Positions 53,662 to 62,298 of a stretch of 64,000 bases of DNA are shown piece by piece. The stretch covers positions 496,001 through 560,000 of the forward strand of contig NZ_JADOVI010000001.1 in NCBI RefSeq assembly GCF_015752155.1, read 5' to 3'. Numbering within the stretch: the first letter of the stretch is position 1; each line of letters starts with the position of its first letter. This stretch comes from Cryobacterium sp. MP_M3. GTDB lineage: Bacteria; Actinomycetota; Actinomycetes; Actinomycetales; Microbacteriaceae. Below the pieces are notes generated by a model. The model made no database searches and was not told where the DNA came from. It saw only the letters and a list, made by a program, of their open reading frames with translations. The position numbers were made by a program, and so were the translations under genes.

Positions 53662-55554
53662 ATGGAAACCCAGCTGAATTCCGGCCGCGTTGCCCCGCAG
53701 CCGGCATCGTCCCGCCGGTCGAACTCCGGGAGGTGGCTGGCGTGGATCACCACGATGGCCGTTGTGGTGGCCCTCGCCGGCGTCGCCGACGGCATTGCCG
53801 CGGCCCCGGCGCGGGCGGCCGTTCCCGCCGTGGTGACGCTGACCTTCGACGACGCCAACGCCGACCAGCTGACCGCCGCCGCGACCATGAAGGCCAACGG
53901 CCTGCACGGCACGTTCTACACTCCCTCCGGCTACGTCAACCAGCCCGGCTACCTGACCGTCGCGAACCTGCAGGGGCTGGTCGCCGACGGCAACGAGATC
54001 GCCGGGCACACGGTCACCCACCCCGACCTCGCGACGCTGCCGACCGACGAGGCCACCCGGCAGATCTGCAACGACAGGGTCAACCTGACCAACTGGGGAT
54101 TCCGAGTCACGAACTTCGCCTACCCGTTCGCCTCGTTGCTCCCGGCGACCAAGACCATCGTCAGCAACTGCGGCTACAACAGCGCCAGGGGGCTCGGCGA
54201 CATCCAGACCCGCTTCGGCTGCGCCGGCTGCGCCCTGAGTGAGGCGATTCCGCCCGCAGACCCGTTCGAGCTCAAGGCGCCGGACGAGGTCGACAACACC
54301 TGGACCCTTGCCGACCTGCAGAAGACCGTGACCCAGGCCGAAACAGCCGGCGGCTGGATCGTCCTCACTTTCCACCACATCGGGCCTGCCGGCGCGGACC
54401 CGCTCACCGTCTCGCCGACGCTGTTCAGCCAATTCGCCGCCTGGCTCAAGGCGCGCCCGGCCACGACGACGGTCAAGACCGTCGACCAGGTCATCGGCGG
54501 CACGGTCAAGCCGGCCGTCTCGGGACCGGTCGTCGCGCCCAAGCCCGCCGGCAGCAACCTGATCACCAACCCGAGCGTGGAAACGCTGACCGCCGGGGTG
54601 CCCCAGTGCTGGCAGAAGGGATCGTACGGCACCAACACGCCGACCTTCAGCACCGTGACGCCCGGCCACACCGGCACCCGGGCGACTCAGCTGCGGGTGA
54701 CCGGCTACGTCAACGGCGACGCCAAATGGTTGCCGGCGCTCGACCTGGGCGGATGCTCACCGCCCGCCACGCCCGGCCACGCTTACGCGCTCGGCGCCTG
54801 GTACAAGTCCACCGTCCCGACCCAGATCGAGGTCTACTACCGCACCGGACTGGGCTCGTGGACCTACTGGACCGCCAGCCCGTTCTTCGCCGGCTCCACG
54901 ACCTACCAGAAGGCATCCTGGACCACCCCGGCGTTGCCCGACGGAGCCAGCGCGATCAGCTTCGGACTGAACCTGGTCAGCAACGGCACCCTCACCGCTG
55001 ACGATTATGAGATGTTCGACGCGGCCACAGTGACGCCGCCGCCGCCCCCGGCCGCCGGAACCAACCTCGTGCAGAACGCCGGCCTCGAGACCGCCGGCAC
55101 CGGCACGGCACCGCAGTGCTGGCAGCCGGCGGGCTACGGCACGAACACCGCCGCCTTCAGCACGGTAGCCACCGCGCACACCGGGACGAAGGCCGAGAGG
55201 CTGGTCGTCTCGGCCTACGCGAGCGGCGATGCGAAGCTGCTGCAGACCCTGGACAGCGGCGGGTGCGCGCCGCCCGCAATCGCCGGCCACACCTACTCGA
55301 TGCGGGCCTGGTACACCTCGACGGCCGTGACCCAGTTCACGGCGTACTACCGCAACGCCGCGGGCACCTGGGTCTACTGGACCTCCGGCCCCTGGCTGGC
55401 CGCGGCCGCCGCGTACACCCAGGCCAGTCTCACGACCCCGGTGCTGCCGGCGGGCGCCACGGCGATCAGCTTCGGGCTCAACCTGTTCAGCAACGGAACG
55501 CTCGTCACCGACGACTACGCCCTGTACGACACGGTCGGGGCGCCGGCGCTCTGA
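53662..55554 (+). CDS. Secreted polysaccharide deacetylase with two tandem C-terminal modules
   Basis: A 630-residue secreted protein. A signal helix (WLAWITTMAVVVALAGVADG) ends near ARA. Residues ~55-285 are a NodB-type deacetylase with TFDDANADQL (catalytic and metal Asp), GHTVTHPDL (metal His residues) and NFAYPF. Two ~155-residue modules follow (from ~300 and ~470), each starting NL-x-N and holding PQCWQ, GTNT, AWY-S, and AISFGLNL-SNGTL. They resemble beta-sandwich carbohydrate-binding domains. The substrate may be the cell's own wall polymer or an outside polysaccharide. ATG 53662 chosen; a GTG one codon earlier is possible. Confidence 0.85.
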   Translation: METQLNSGRVAPQPASSRRSNSGRWLAWITTMAVVVALAGVADGIAAAPARAAVPAVVTLTFDDANADQLTAAATMKANGLHGTFYTPSGYVNQPGYLTVANLQGLVADGNEIAGHTVTHPDLATLPTDEATRQICNDRVNLTNWGFRVTNFAYPFASLLPATKTIVSNCGYNSARGLGDIQTRFGCAGCALSEAIPPADPFELKAPDEVDNTWTLADLQKTVTQAETAGGWIVLTFHHIGPAGADPLTVSPTLFSQFAAWLKARPATTTVKTVDQVIGGTVKPAVSGPVVAPKPAGSNLITNPSVETLTAGVPQCWQKGSYGTNTPTFSTVTPGHTGTRATQLRVTGYVNGDAKWLPALDLGGCSPPATPGHAYALGAWYKSTVPTQIEVYYRTGLGSWTYWTASPFFAGSTTYQKASWTTPALPDGASAISFGLNLVSNGTLTADDYEMFDAATVTPPPPPAAGTNLVQNAGLETAGTGTAPQCWQPAGYGTNTAAFSTVATAHTGTKAERLVVSAYASGDAKLLQTLDSGGCAPPAIAGHTYSMRAWYTSTAVTQFTAYYRNAAGTWVYWTSGPWLAAAAAYTQASLTTPVLPAGATAISFGLNLFSNGTLVTDDYALYDTVGAPAL

Positions 55555-55604
55555 CGGGGTGAGCGCGCCCGGCCTTCCCGCCCCAACCAAGGAGATAATC
55601 TGGG

Positions 55605-55685
55605 ATGAGGCTGGGCGGCCGTGACCGCGCTCGACACGGGCGCCCAGGACCGATTTCCACGACCGAAGGCAGGGTGCATTGGTGA
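55605..55685 (+). CDS. Possible 26-residue leader peptide
   Basis: ATG at 55605 is preceded by AAGGAG (55589-55594, ten-base spacing) and reads MRLGGRDRARHGRPGPISTT then EGRVHW. Its TGA (55683-55685) overlaps the GTG start of the next gene as GTGA. The peptide is basic and has no known relative that I recognise. The ribosome binding site is better than that of the following gene, so translational coupling is likely if it is real. Confidence 0.3.
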   Translation: MRLGGRDRARHGRPGPISTTEGRVHW

Positions 55686-56119
55686 CGACCGAAATGCCGG
55701 AATCGACCGGCGCACGACGGATGTCCGCGACCTGGGGACCGCGAATCGGCGAAGGGTTCTGCCGGCTGTACTACCCGGTCTGGCTCTTCCTTGTGCGATC
55801 CGCGATCGCCCTACCCGTGGCGCTGTTGCTGATGGCGATCGCCATTCCCGCGCTGGCCGGGTCGAGCGTCAACTCGCTCCTGATCGTCGCCCTGGTGGTG
55901 GTGGCCCCCGCGTTGATCGCCCTGGTCGTGGCCGTTCACCGGGTCAATATTCTCGGGCGTCGCGTCGCCGCCGATCTGAATCAGGCCGGGTATCCCAGCG
56001 ACGGCCTCGCTCCGCTCCGGACCACGAACCAATTCGACAAATGGCGGGTCACGCACAATATCCCCACCGAGGCGATCATCGGCGTCGGGAACCGGCGGTA
56101 CGGCCAGGGTGGGAACTGA
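55682..56119 (+). CDS. Two-helix membrane protein of unknown function
   Basis: A 145-residue protein with an N-terminal ~35-residue soluble part (IGEGFCRLYYPVWLFLVRSA), two membrane helices (AIALPVALLLMAIAIPALAG, LLIVALVVVAPALIALVVAV) and a ~55-residue soluble C-terminus containing NQFDKWRVTHNIPTEAIIGV. I do not recognise the family. GTG 55682 or TTG 55679 may start it. A terminator follows 17 bases after the stop. Confidence 0.6.
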   Translation: MTTEMPESTGARRMSATWGPRIGEGFCRLYYPVWLFLVRSAIALPVALLLMAIAIPALAGSSVNSLLIVALVVVAPALIALVVAVHRVNILGRRVAADLNQAGYPSDGLAPLRTTNQFDKWRVTHNIPTEAIIGVGNRRYGQGGN

Positions 56120-56135
56120 CAGGACCTGACCCGGG

Positions 56136-56177
56136 AATGCGGAAAGGGCCGCCCCTGAGGGGCGGCCCTTCCGCATT
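56136..56177. terminator. Bidirectional terminator
   Basis: AATGCGGAAAGGGCCGCCCC (56136-56155) pairs with GGGGCGGCCCTTCCGCATT (56159-56177) with one unpaired A and a three-base loop. It lies between converging genes. Confidence 0.8.
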
Positions 56178-56185
56178 CGTGTCCG

Positions 56186-56995
56186 CTAGTTGCGGGCGAT
56201 GGCGAACAGGCGCAGCAGCTCGACGTAGAGCCAGACGACGGTGACCATGATGCCGAAGGCACCCGACCAGCCGAACTTGCGGGGCGCCCGGTTGTTGACG
56301 CCGCGCTGGATGAAGTCGAAGTCGAGCACCAGCGAGTACGCGGCCATCAGCACGGCGAGGACGCCGATGACGAGGCCGAGCTTGATGCCGAAGATCTCGA
56401 CGCTGCCGCTGAGGCCGAAAGGGCTGTCGATCGCGCCGAACGCGACCAGGCCGAAGTTGACCAGGGAGAACACCATGTAGCCGACCATCGCGACCAGGAA
56501 GACCTTGGTGGCCTTCTTCGAGGCGCGCACCTTGCCGTTGGCGAACAGCGCGAGCGTCACGCCGACGACGACGAGCGTGGCAAGCACGGCCTGCACGACG
56601 ACGCCGGGATAGATCAGCTCGAAGATCTGCGAGATCCCGCCGACGAAGAGCCCCTCGGCTGCCGCGTAGGTGAGGATCAGGGCCGGTGACGGCTGCTTCC
56701 TGAAGGTGTTCACCAGGCCGAGCACGAGGCCGACGATCATGCCGAGGAACGGCAGGAACGGCATCGTCGGCGTCAACAGCCAGGAGGCGGCGGCCGCAGT
56801 GAGCAGCAGCGCGAAGCTGAGGACCGTCTTGGCGATGGTGTCTTCGTAGCTCATCCGGTCGGTGTCCTGCGACCCGGCGGATGGGGCGTTGAACATGCCC
56901 TGGAGGTCACTGTCGGAGAGCACCTTGCCCGCTGCAACGGCGCCAGGAGCGCCGAAGGCGGCGTTTCGGGAGAATGCGGGGTTGGAGGATGCCAT
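56186..56995 (-). CDS. Bax inhibitor-1/YccA family membrane protein
   Basis: A 269-residue protein with seven membrane helices after a ~50-residue soluble N-terminus (SSNPAFSRNAAFGAPGAVAA). The segment ILTYAAAEGLFVGGISQIFE and the C-terminal IMVTVVWLYVELLRLFAIAR match the actinobacterial YccA/BI-1 group (DUF4870/YbhL-like). Family members act as pH-sensitive calcium leak channels or protease partners; the role here is unknown. Confidence 0.85.
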   Translation of the reverse strand: MASSNPAFSRNAAFGAPGAVAAGKVLSDSDLQGMFNAPSAGSQDTDRMSYEDTIAKTVLSFALLLTAAAASWLLTPTMPFLPFLGMIVGLVLGLVNTFRKQPSPALILTYAAAEGLFVGGISQIFELIYPGVVVQAVLATLVVVGVTLALFANGKVRASKKATKVFLVAMVGYMVFSLVNFGLVAFGAIDSPFGLSGSVEIFGIKLGLVIGVLAVLMAAYSLVLDFDFIQRGVNNRAPRKFGWSGAFGIMVTVVWLYVELLRLFAIARN

Positions 56996-57063
56996 GGTTT
57001 TCGTAACTCACAATCGACTGAGGTTGCGGCCAGCGCCGAACGGCGCTGGTGACTGGGGAAAGT

Positions 57064-57594
57064 CTATTCAGATCTGCTGGGTATCCGCCGAGTTGTTTCT
57101 GCGACCTGACCGGCCTCGACGTCCAGCCGGTCGGCGATCCACCAGGCCAGCCACGCCGATGCGATCACGGTGGCCGTGCCGAACAGGTCGCCGACCCAGT
57201 TCTGCGCGTAACCGTGCAGGAACGCCTTGATGAGGAAGCTCACGCCGATCGGCAACAGCAGCACCAGGTAGCTCGGCAGCGGCCGGTGTCGCACGAGCAG
57301 CCAGCCTGCCAGGAGCACGGCGAAGGCGCCGGCGAAATCGGGCCCGCCGAGCAGGGTGAGGCCGGCCAGAAGGCACGGCAGCACCACGACCAGGCGGCGC
57401 CAGAGCGCCCCCGGCATCACCAGCCAGCCGAGCAGGTGAAGCGAAGGCCCGATCAGGAGGAAGAACATGCTGTAGGTGCTGGTGAAAACCGTCGCGGCGA
57501 CGCCGAGCATGATCAGGCCCAGGCCCGTGAGGGAGCGGGCGCGCGCGTTTCCCCACGCGGTCGGCCGCGTGACAGGGGTGATCCAGGGTGTCAT
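57064..57594 (-). CDS. Membrane protein of unknown function
   Basis: A 176-residue protein with five hydrophobic helices (LTGLGLIMLGVAATVFTSTY, SMFFLLIGPSLHLLGWLVMP, PSYLVLLLPIGVSFLIKAFL). The last ~20 residues are charged. I do not recognise the family. GAGGCG precedes the ATG. It is divergent from the phosphodiesterase gene, 38 bases away. Confidence 0.7.
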   Translation of the reverse strand: MTPWITPVTRPTAWGNARARSLTGLGLIMLGVAATVFTSTYSMFFLLIGPSLHLLGWLVMPGALWRRLVVVLPCLLAGLTLLGGPDFAGAFAVLLAGWLLVRHRPLPSYLVLLLPIGVSFLIKAFLHGYAQNWVGDLFGTATVIASAWLAWWIADRLDVEAGQVAETTRRIPSRSE

Positions 57595-57620
57595 CGCCTC
57601 GAGTCTGGCAGTTGCGCGCG

Positions 57621-57626
57621 TACTCT
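57621..57626 (+). promoter_or_regulatory. -10 box placing the GDPD transcript start at its ATG
   Basis: TACTCT ends six bases before the A of ATG 57633, so the expected +1 base is the start codon itself. No ribosome binding site is visible. The gap to the divergent gene is only 38 bases. Confidence 0.4.
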
Positions 57627-57632
57627 GGGCAC

Positions 57633-58649
57633 ATGCACCCCATTGTGATCGGCCACCGCGGGGCGAGCGGGTACCGGCCGGAACACACCCGTGCCGCCTA
57701 TGAGCTGGCGGTCGCCCTCGGGGCGGATGCCGTCGAACCCGACATCGTGGCCACCCGCGACGGCGTGCTGATCGTGCGCCACGAGAACGAGATCTCCGGC
57801 ACCACCGACGTCGTCGACCATCCGGAGTTCGCGGGACGCCGCACGACCAAGGTGATCGACGGCATCCGTCTCGCCGGCTGGTTCACCGAGGACTTCACCT
57901 GGGCGGAACTGCGCACCCTCCGCGCCAGGGAGCGACTGCCCGAGCTGCGCAAGTCCAGTGCCACCTTCGACGACCGGTTCCCCCTGCTGCGGCTGCGGGA
58001 CGTCTTCAAACTCATCGATCGCGTCGCCGGCCGGGCCAGGCGCCCGATCGGCGTCGTCGCCGAGATCAAGCACGCCTCGTATTTCGAGTCGATCGGCCTG
58101 CCCCTCGACGAACTGTTCGCGGCCGAGGTCAACACGGCGGGCTGGAACGCCGGGGACGGCCGGCTCACCCTTGAAAGCTTCGAACAGAGCCTGCTCGACA
58201 AGGTGTACGCCCGCGGCATCTACGGCAAGCGGATCTTCCTCCTCGAGGCGCGTGGCAAACCGTTCGACGAGGTCGCACTCCACGGGCCGAAGGCGCCGCA
58301 CTACGCCGATTTCCTGTCCGAGCAGGGACTCTATGCGCTGAGCGGTAAGGTCGACGGCATCAGCGTGCCCAAATCGCTCATCCTCGAGACGGATGCCGAC
58401 GGCCACGTCTCCGGGGCATCCGACCTGGTCGACGCCGCCCACGCCGCCGGCCTGGAGATCTACTGCTGGACCCTCCGCCCCGAGAACCGGTTCCTCGCCA
58501 AAACCTTCCGGCGCGGGCGGTTCAGGGCCGACTTCGGCGACTGGCGGAGTGAGTTCCGCACCATCATGGGAACCGGAATCGACGGGGTCTTCGCCGACCA
58601 CCCCGACCTCGCGGTCACCGTGCGGGACGAGCTCGCCGCCGAGGAGTGA
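57633..58649 (+). CDS. Glycerophosphodiester phosphodiesterase
   Basis: A 338-residue TIM-barrel enzyme hydrolysing deacylated phospholipids to glycerol 3-phosphate and an alcohol. The signature PIVIGHRGASGYRPEHTRAA holds the catalytic His and Arg; ADAVEPDIVATRDGVLIVRH carries the Glu/Asp metal ligands; a GDPD-specific insertion follows. No signal peptide, so it acts in the cytosol. The conserved start fixes ATG 57633. Confidence 0.92.
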   Translation: MHPIVIGHRGASGYRPEHTRAAYELAVALGADAVEPDIVATRDGVLIVRHENEISGTTDVVDHPEFAGRRTTKVIDGIRLAGWFTEDFTWAELRTLRARERLPELRKSSATFDDRFPLLRLRDVFKLIDRVAGRARRPIGVVAEIKHASYFESIGLPLDELFAAEVNTAGWNAGDGRLTLESFEQSLLDKVYARGIYGKRIFLLEARGKPFDEVALHGPKAPHYADFLSEQGLYALSGKVDGISVPKSLILETDADGHVSGASDLVDAAHAAGLEIYCWTLRPENRFLAKTFRRGRFRADFGDWRSEFRTIMGTGIDGVFADHPDLAVTVRDELAAEE

Positions 58650-58706
58650 CCGCCCCGCACCCGGCCCGGCCGGGTGTCAGACGCAGCGCCTAGGATTGTC
58701 AGCGAG

Positions 58707-61160
58707 ATGATGACGCTTTTCGACCCGGACAACACGCCCGCCCACCAGGCCCCGCCCGGGGGGCCGATCATCATGGACGGCGAACGGCCCGGCGGTTACG
58801 AGAGCCCGCTGCTGGAGGGGCTCAACCCCCAGCAGCGCGAGGCGGTCGAGTACCGCGGCCCCGCCTTGCTGATCATCGCCGGGGCAGGCTCCGGCAAGAC
58901 GAGCGTTCTCACCCGGCGCATCGCCAGCCTGCTCGAGACCCGCGAGGCCTGGCCCAGCCAGATCCTCGCGATCACGTTCACCAACAAGGCCGCCGCCGAG
59001 ATGCGCGACCGGGTCAAGGCCATCCTCGGCCAGGGCGCCGACGGAATGTGGATCTCCACCTTCCACTCCTCCTGCGTGCGGATCCTGCGCCGCGAGGCGG
59101 AGAACGCCGGCCTCTCCGCCAGCTTCAGCATCTACGACTCGGCCGACACCAAGGTCACCCTCAAACGAATCATCAAGTCGCTCGACGCCGACACCCTCGG
59201 CTTCACCCCCGGCAACGCGTCCGCGAAGATCTCCAAGCTCAAGAACGAGCTCGCCGACGTGGACTCCTACTCCCGCAACGCGAACATGAGCGACCCGCAG
59301 GAGGTCATGTTCGTCGAGATCTTCCGGCAGTACACCCAGCGCCTCCGCGCCGCCAACGCCCTCGACTTCGACGACCTGATCGGGGAGACGGTCTACCTGT
59401 TCCGGGCCTTCCCCAAGGTCGCCGCCCTCTACCGGCGCCGGTTCCGGCACATCCTGGTCGACGAATACCAGGACACGAACCACGCCCAGTACTCGCTCGT
59501 GCGGGAGCTGACCCGTCCGGTCGAACCCGCACTCGCCGACGAGATGGAAGACACCGGTGTGCATGTGCGCAACCTGCGCGACGCCACCGGCGGCATCCCC
59601 GGTGCGTCGCTCACCGTGGTGGGCGACTCTGACCAGTCGATCTACGCCTTCCGCGGCGCCGACACCCGCAACATCACCGAGTTCGAACGGGACTTCCCCG
59701 GCACCAAGGTGATCCTGCTCGAGCAGAACTACCGGTCCACCCAGAACATCCTCTCCGCCGCCAACGCGGTGATCGGCCACAACTTCGACCGCAAGGACAA
59801 GAAACTGTGGAGCGCGGGCGGCGACGGCGAGAAGATCGTCGGCTTCACCGCCTACTCCGGCCATGACGAGGCCCAGTTCGTGGCCGACGAGATCGAGGTG
59901 CTGCACTCCGCGGGCATGGCCTACCGCGACATGGCCGTGTTCTACCGCACCAACGCGCAGACCCGTGCGCTGGAAGAAATCCTCGTGCGCTCCGCCGTGC
60001 CCTACCGGGTGGTCGGCGGCACGAAGTTCTACGAGCGGGCCGAGATCAAGGATGCGCTCGCCTACCTCATCTCCGTCGCCAACCCCAACGACGAGCTGGC
60101 TCTCCGCCGCATCCTGAACACCCCGAAACGCGGGATCGGGCCGGCCACCGAGACCGGGCTCGCCAGCTTCGCCGAAGCCAACCAGATCAGCTTCCGGCAG
60201 GCCATGCGCGACTGCGCATCTCTCGGCCTCGGGCCGAAGGTGACCGGGGCCATCCTCAAGCTGGCCGCCCTGCTCGACGAGGCGGCGCTGAAGATCGACC
60301 CGGCAAACCCGGCCGGGCAGGCGAACGTCTCCGAACTGCTCACCTTCCTGCTCGACGGCAGCGGCCTGCTCACCCTGCTCCGCAACAGCCGGGACCCGCA
60401 GGATGAGGCCCGCGCCGAGAACATCGAGGAACTCGTCGCCCAAACGAAGGACTTCAACAAGGAGAACCCCGACTCGGGGCTCGTCGACTTCCTCACCCAG
60501 GTGTCGCTCGTCGCCGCGGCCGACGACCTCGACGACGCGTCCGGCACGGTCTCGCTGATGACCCTGCACACCGCCAAGGGGCTCGAATACGAGGCGGTGT
60601 TCCTCACCGGCGTCGAGGAGGGGCTGCTGCCGCACCAGATGTCGGCCAACGAGCCGGGCGGCCCGGCCGAGGAGCGCAGGCTGTTCTACGTGGGGATCAC
60701 CCGGGCGAGGCAGCGGCTGTACCTGTCGCTGGCGATGACCCGCGCGCAGTTCGGCGACATCAACGTGGCGATGCCCAGCCGCTACCTGCAGGAGATCCCG
60801 GTCGACCTGATCGACTGGAAGCAGTCGCCCGGCATGGCGAACTCCCGCGGCGGCACCCAGCCGCGCGCGCTCAACGCCCGCCGGGACGGTTTCGGCGGCG
60901 GGTTCGCCAAACGCGGCGAACCGCAGGCCCTGCCACCCGCGCCCAAGCCGAAGACGGAGTGGACGAACCGGGTGTCGCAGGTGCGGGACAACGGCGACCT
61001 GACCCTGGCGGCGGGGGACCGCATCCGCCACGTGGACTTCGGCGACGGCCGGGTCAACCAGGTCACCGGCGACGGCACCAAACGGATCGCGCACGTGCAG
61101 TTCGACACCGCGGGCGCGAAGAAGCTCCTGATCAAGATCGCGCCGATCGAGAAGATCTAG
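58707..61160 (+). CDS. pcrA: ATP-dependent DNA helicase PcrA/UvrD
   Basis: An 817-residue superfamily 1A helicase. Walker A GAGSGKT at 59-65, motif Ia AITFTNKAAAEMRDRV, motif II VDEYQDTNHAQY, motif III GDSDQSIYAFRGAD, motif V VSLMTLHTAKGLEYEAVFLT, motif VI YVGITRARQRLYL. The C-terminal ~50 residues (RHVDFGDGRVNQVTGDGTKR) are the Tudor-like domain that binds RNA polymerase in PcrA. Two ATGs at 58707 and 58710 follow TAGGAT by ten bases, so the mRNA leader may be only a few bases. Confidence 0.95.
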   Translation: MMTLFDPDNTPAHQAPPGGPIIMDGERPGGYESPLLEGLNPQQREAVEYRGPALLIIAGAGSGKTSVLTRRIASLLETREAWPSQILAITFTNKAAAEMRDRVKAILGQGADGMWISTFHSSCVRILRREAENAGLSASFSIYDSADTKVTLKRIIKSLDADTLGFTPGNASAKISKLKNELADVDSYSRNANMSDPQEVMFVEIFRQYTQRLRAANALDFDDLIGETVYLFRAFPKVAALYRRRFRHILVDEYQDTNHAQYSLVRELTRPVEPALADEMEDTGVHVRNLRDATGGIPGASLTVVGDSDQSIYAFRGADTRNITEFERDFPGTKVILLEQNYRSTQNILSAANAVIGHNFDRKDKKLWSAGGDGEKIVGFTAYSGHDEAQFVADEIEVLHSAGMAYRDMAVFYRTNAQTRALEEILVRSAVPYRVVGGTKFYERAEIKDALAYLISVANPNDELALRRILNTPKRGIGPATETGLASFAEANQISFRQAMRDCASLGLGPKVTGAILKLAALLDEAALKIDPANPAGQANVSELLTFLLDGSGLLTLLRNSRDPQDEARAENIEELVAQTKDFNKENPDSGLVDFLTQVSLVAAADDLDDASGTVSLMTLHTAKGLEYEAVFLTGVEEGLLPHQMSANEPGGPAEERRLFYVGITRARQRLYLSLAMTRAQFGDINVAMPSRYLQEIPVDLIDWKQSPGMANSRGGTQPRALNARRDGFGGGFAKRGEPQALPPAPKPKTEWTNRVSQVRDNGDLTLAAGDRIRHVDFGDGRVNQVTGDGTKRIAHVQFDTAGAKKLLIKIAPIEKI

Positions 61161-61161
61161 A

Positions 61162-62211
61162 GTGCCCGGGGCCGGGAAACCGGAGACCCTGCTCGAACGG
61201 TTGCGCTCACTTCGCGCCCTCGACGTCGAAGTGGCGTCCCGGGCCAGCGCGGCAGTCGTGATCCCGCTGGTGCTGCTCGTCGCGGCCGGGCACGTCGACT
61301 GGGCGGCATACGCGTCGTTCGGCGCGATGACCTCCCTCTACGGCCGCGGCGAACGCTACCGGCTGCGGGCCCGCACGGTCAGCGTCGCGGCGGCCTGCAT
61401 GCTCGGCAGCATCGCCCTGGGCGTGCTGATGGCCGTCACGGGGGCGGCCCTGCCCCTGCTCGTGCTCGGATTGCTCGGCGTGATCGTGGCCGGGATCCTG
61501 GTCGCGTCCACCTGGGGACTGTTCCCCGGCACCCCCATCTTCTTCGTGTTCGCCTACGCGGTCTGCGCCCAGGTGCCCACCCCGCCCGGTGAGGTCTGGG
61601 TCCGGCTGCTCGTCGCCGGCGGGGCGGCGGCGTTCGCCTGGCTGCTCACCATGTCGGGCTGGGCGCTCCGCCGGCTGGCCGGCGACCGGTCCCCCGACCT
61701 GTTCAAGCCGCTCCCGCGCCGGCCGCGCCTGCACGCCGCCGCGTACCGGGACCGGCAGGTCTGGTTCACCATCGCCCAGAACGTGGCCGGCGTGCTGGCC
61801 GCCGGCGGTCTGGCGGTCGCAGCCGGGATCGGGCATCCGTACTGGGCCGTGGTCAGCGTGGTCGCCGTGCTGCCCCCGCCGCGGGCCGCGCACTCGATCT
61901 CCCGCGCCGTGCACCGCATCCTCGGCACCGCGCTCGGTGTCGTCGTCACCGGACTCGTGCTGTGGCCGGGGCCCGGCGTGTTCGTGCTGATCCTGGTCAT
62001 CGCGATCGGCCAGTTCGGCGCCGAAATCCTGATCGGGAAGCACTACGGTGCCGCCCTGCTCTTCATCACTCCGCTCGCGCTGGCCGTCGTGCACCTGACC
62101 AGCCCGGTGCCGGTGCCCGAGCTGCTGGTCGACCGGGTCGTCGAGACGGCGCTCGGCGGGGGGATCGCCATCCTGATCGTGCTCCTCGCGCGAACCCGGC
62201 AGCCTTCCTGA
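61162..62211 (+). CDS. FUSC-family membrane protein
   Basis: A 349-residue protein with two blocks of hydrophobic helices separated by a ~45-residue cytoplasmic segment (RRLAGDRSPDLFKPLPRRPR). HVDWAAYASFGAMTSLYGRG and HPYWAVVSVVAVLPPPRAAH are the paired motifs of FUSC (fusaric acid resistance type) proteins. This half-size form lacks the large soluble domain of AaeB. The exported compound is unknown. GTG start one base after pcrA, without its own ribosome binding site. Confidence 0.8.
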   Translation: MPGAGKPETLLERLRSLRALDVEVASRASAAVVIPLVLLVAAGHVDWAAYASFGAMTSLYGRGERYRLRARTVSVAAACMLGSIALGVLMAVTGAALPLLVLGLLGVIVAGILVASTWGLFPGTPIFFVFAYAVCAQVPTPPGEVWVRLLVAGGAAAFAWLLTMSGWALRRLAGDRSPDLFKPLPRRPRLHAAAYRDRQVWFTIAQNVAGVLAAGGLAVAAGIGHPYWAVVSVVAVLPPPRAAHSISRAVHRILGTALGVVVTGLVLWPGPGVFVLILVIAIGQFGAEILIGKHYGAALLFITPLALAVVHLTSPVPVPELLVDRVVETALGGGIAILIVLLARTRQPS

Positions 62212-62266
62212 GAGCTCGTGCAGGACGCATTGGAGGCGCACAGGTTGTTCTCAGCTTCTCGATAGG

Positions 62267-62280
62267 GATTCAACTGAATC
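62267..62280 (+). promoter_or_regulatory. Small inverted repeat before the ferric reductase-like gene
   Basis: GATTCA-AC-TGAATC lies 18 bases before the ATG at 62299, within an AT-richer part of the 87-base gap. TTGTTC at 62245-62250 upstream could be a -35. It may be an operator; no specific regulator is implied. Confidence 0.3.
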
Positions 62281-62298
62281 GGCCGGAAAGCTCCAAGT

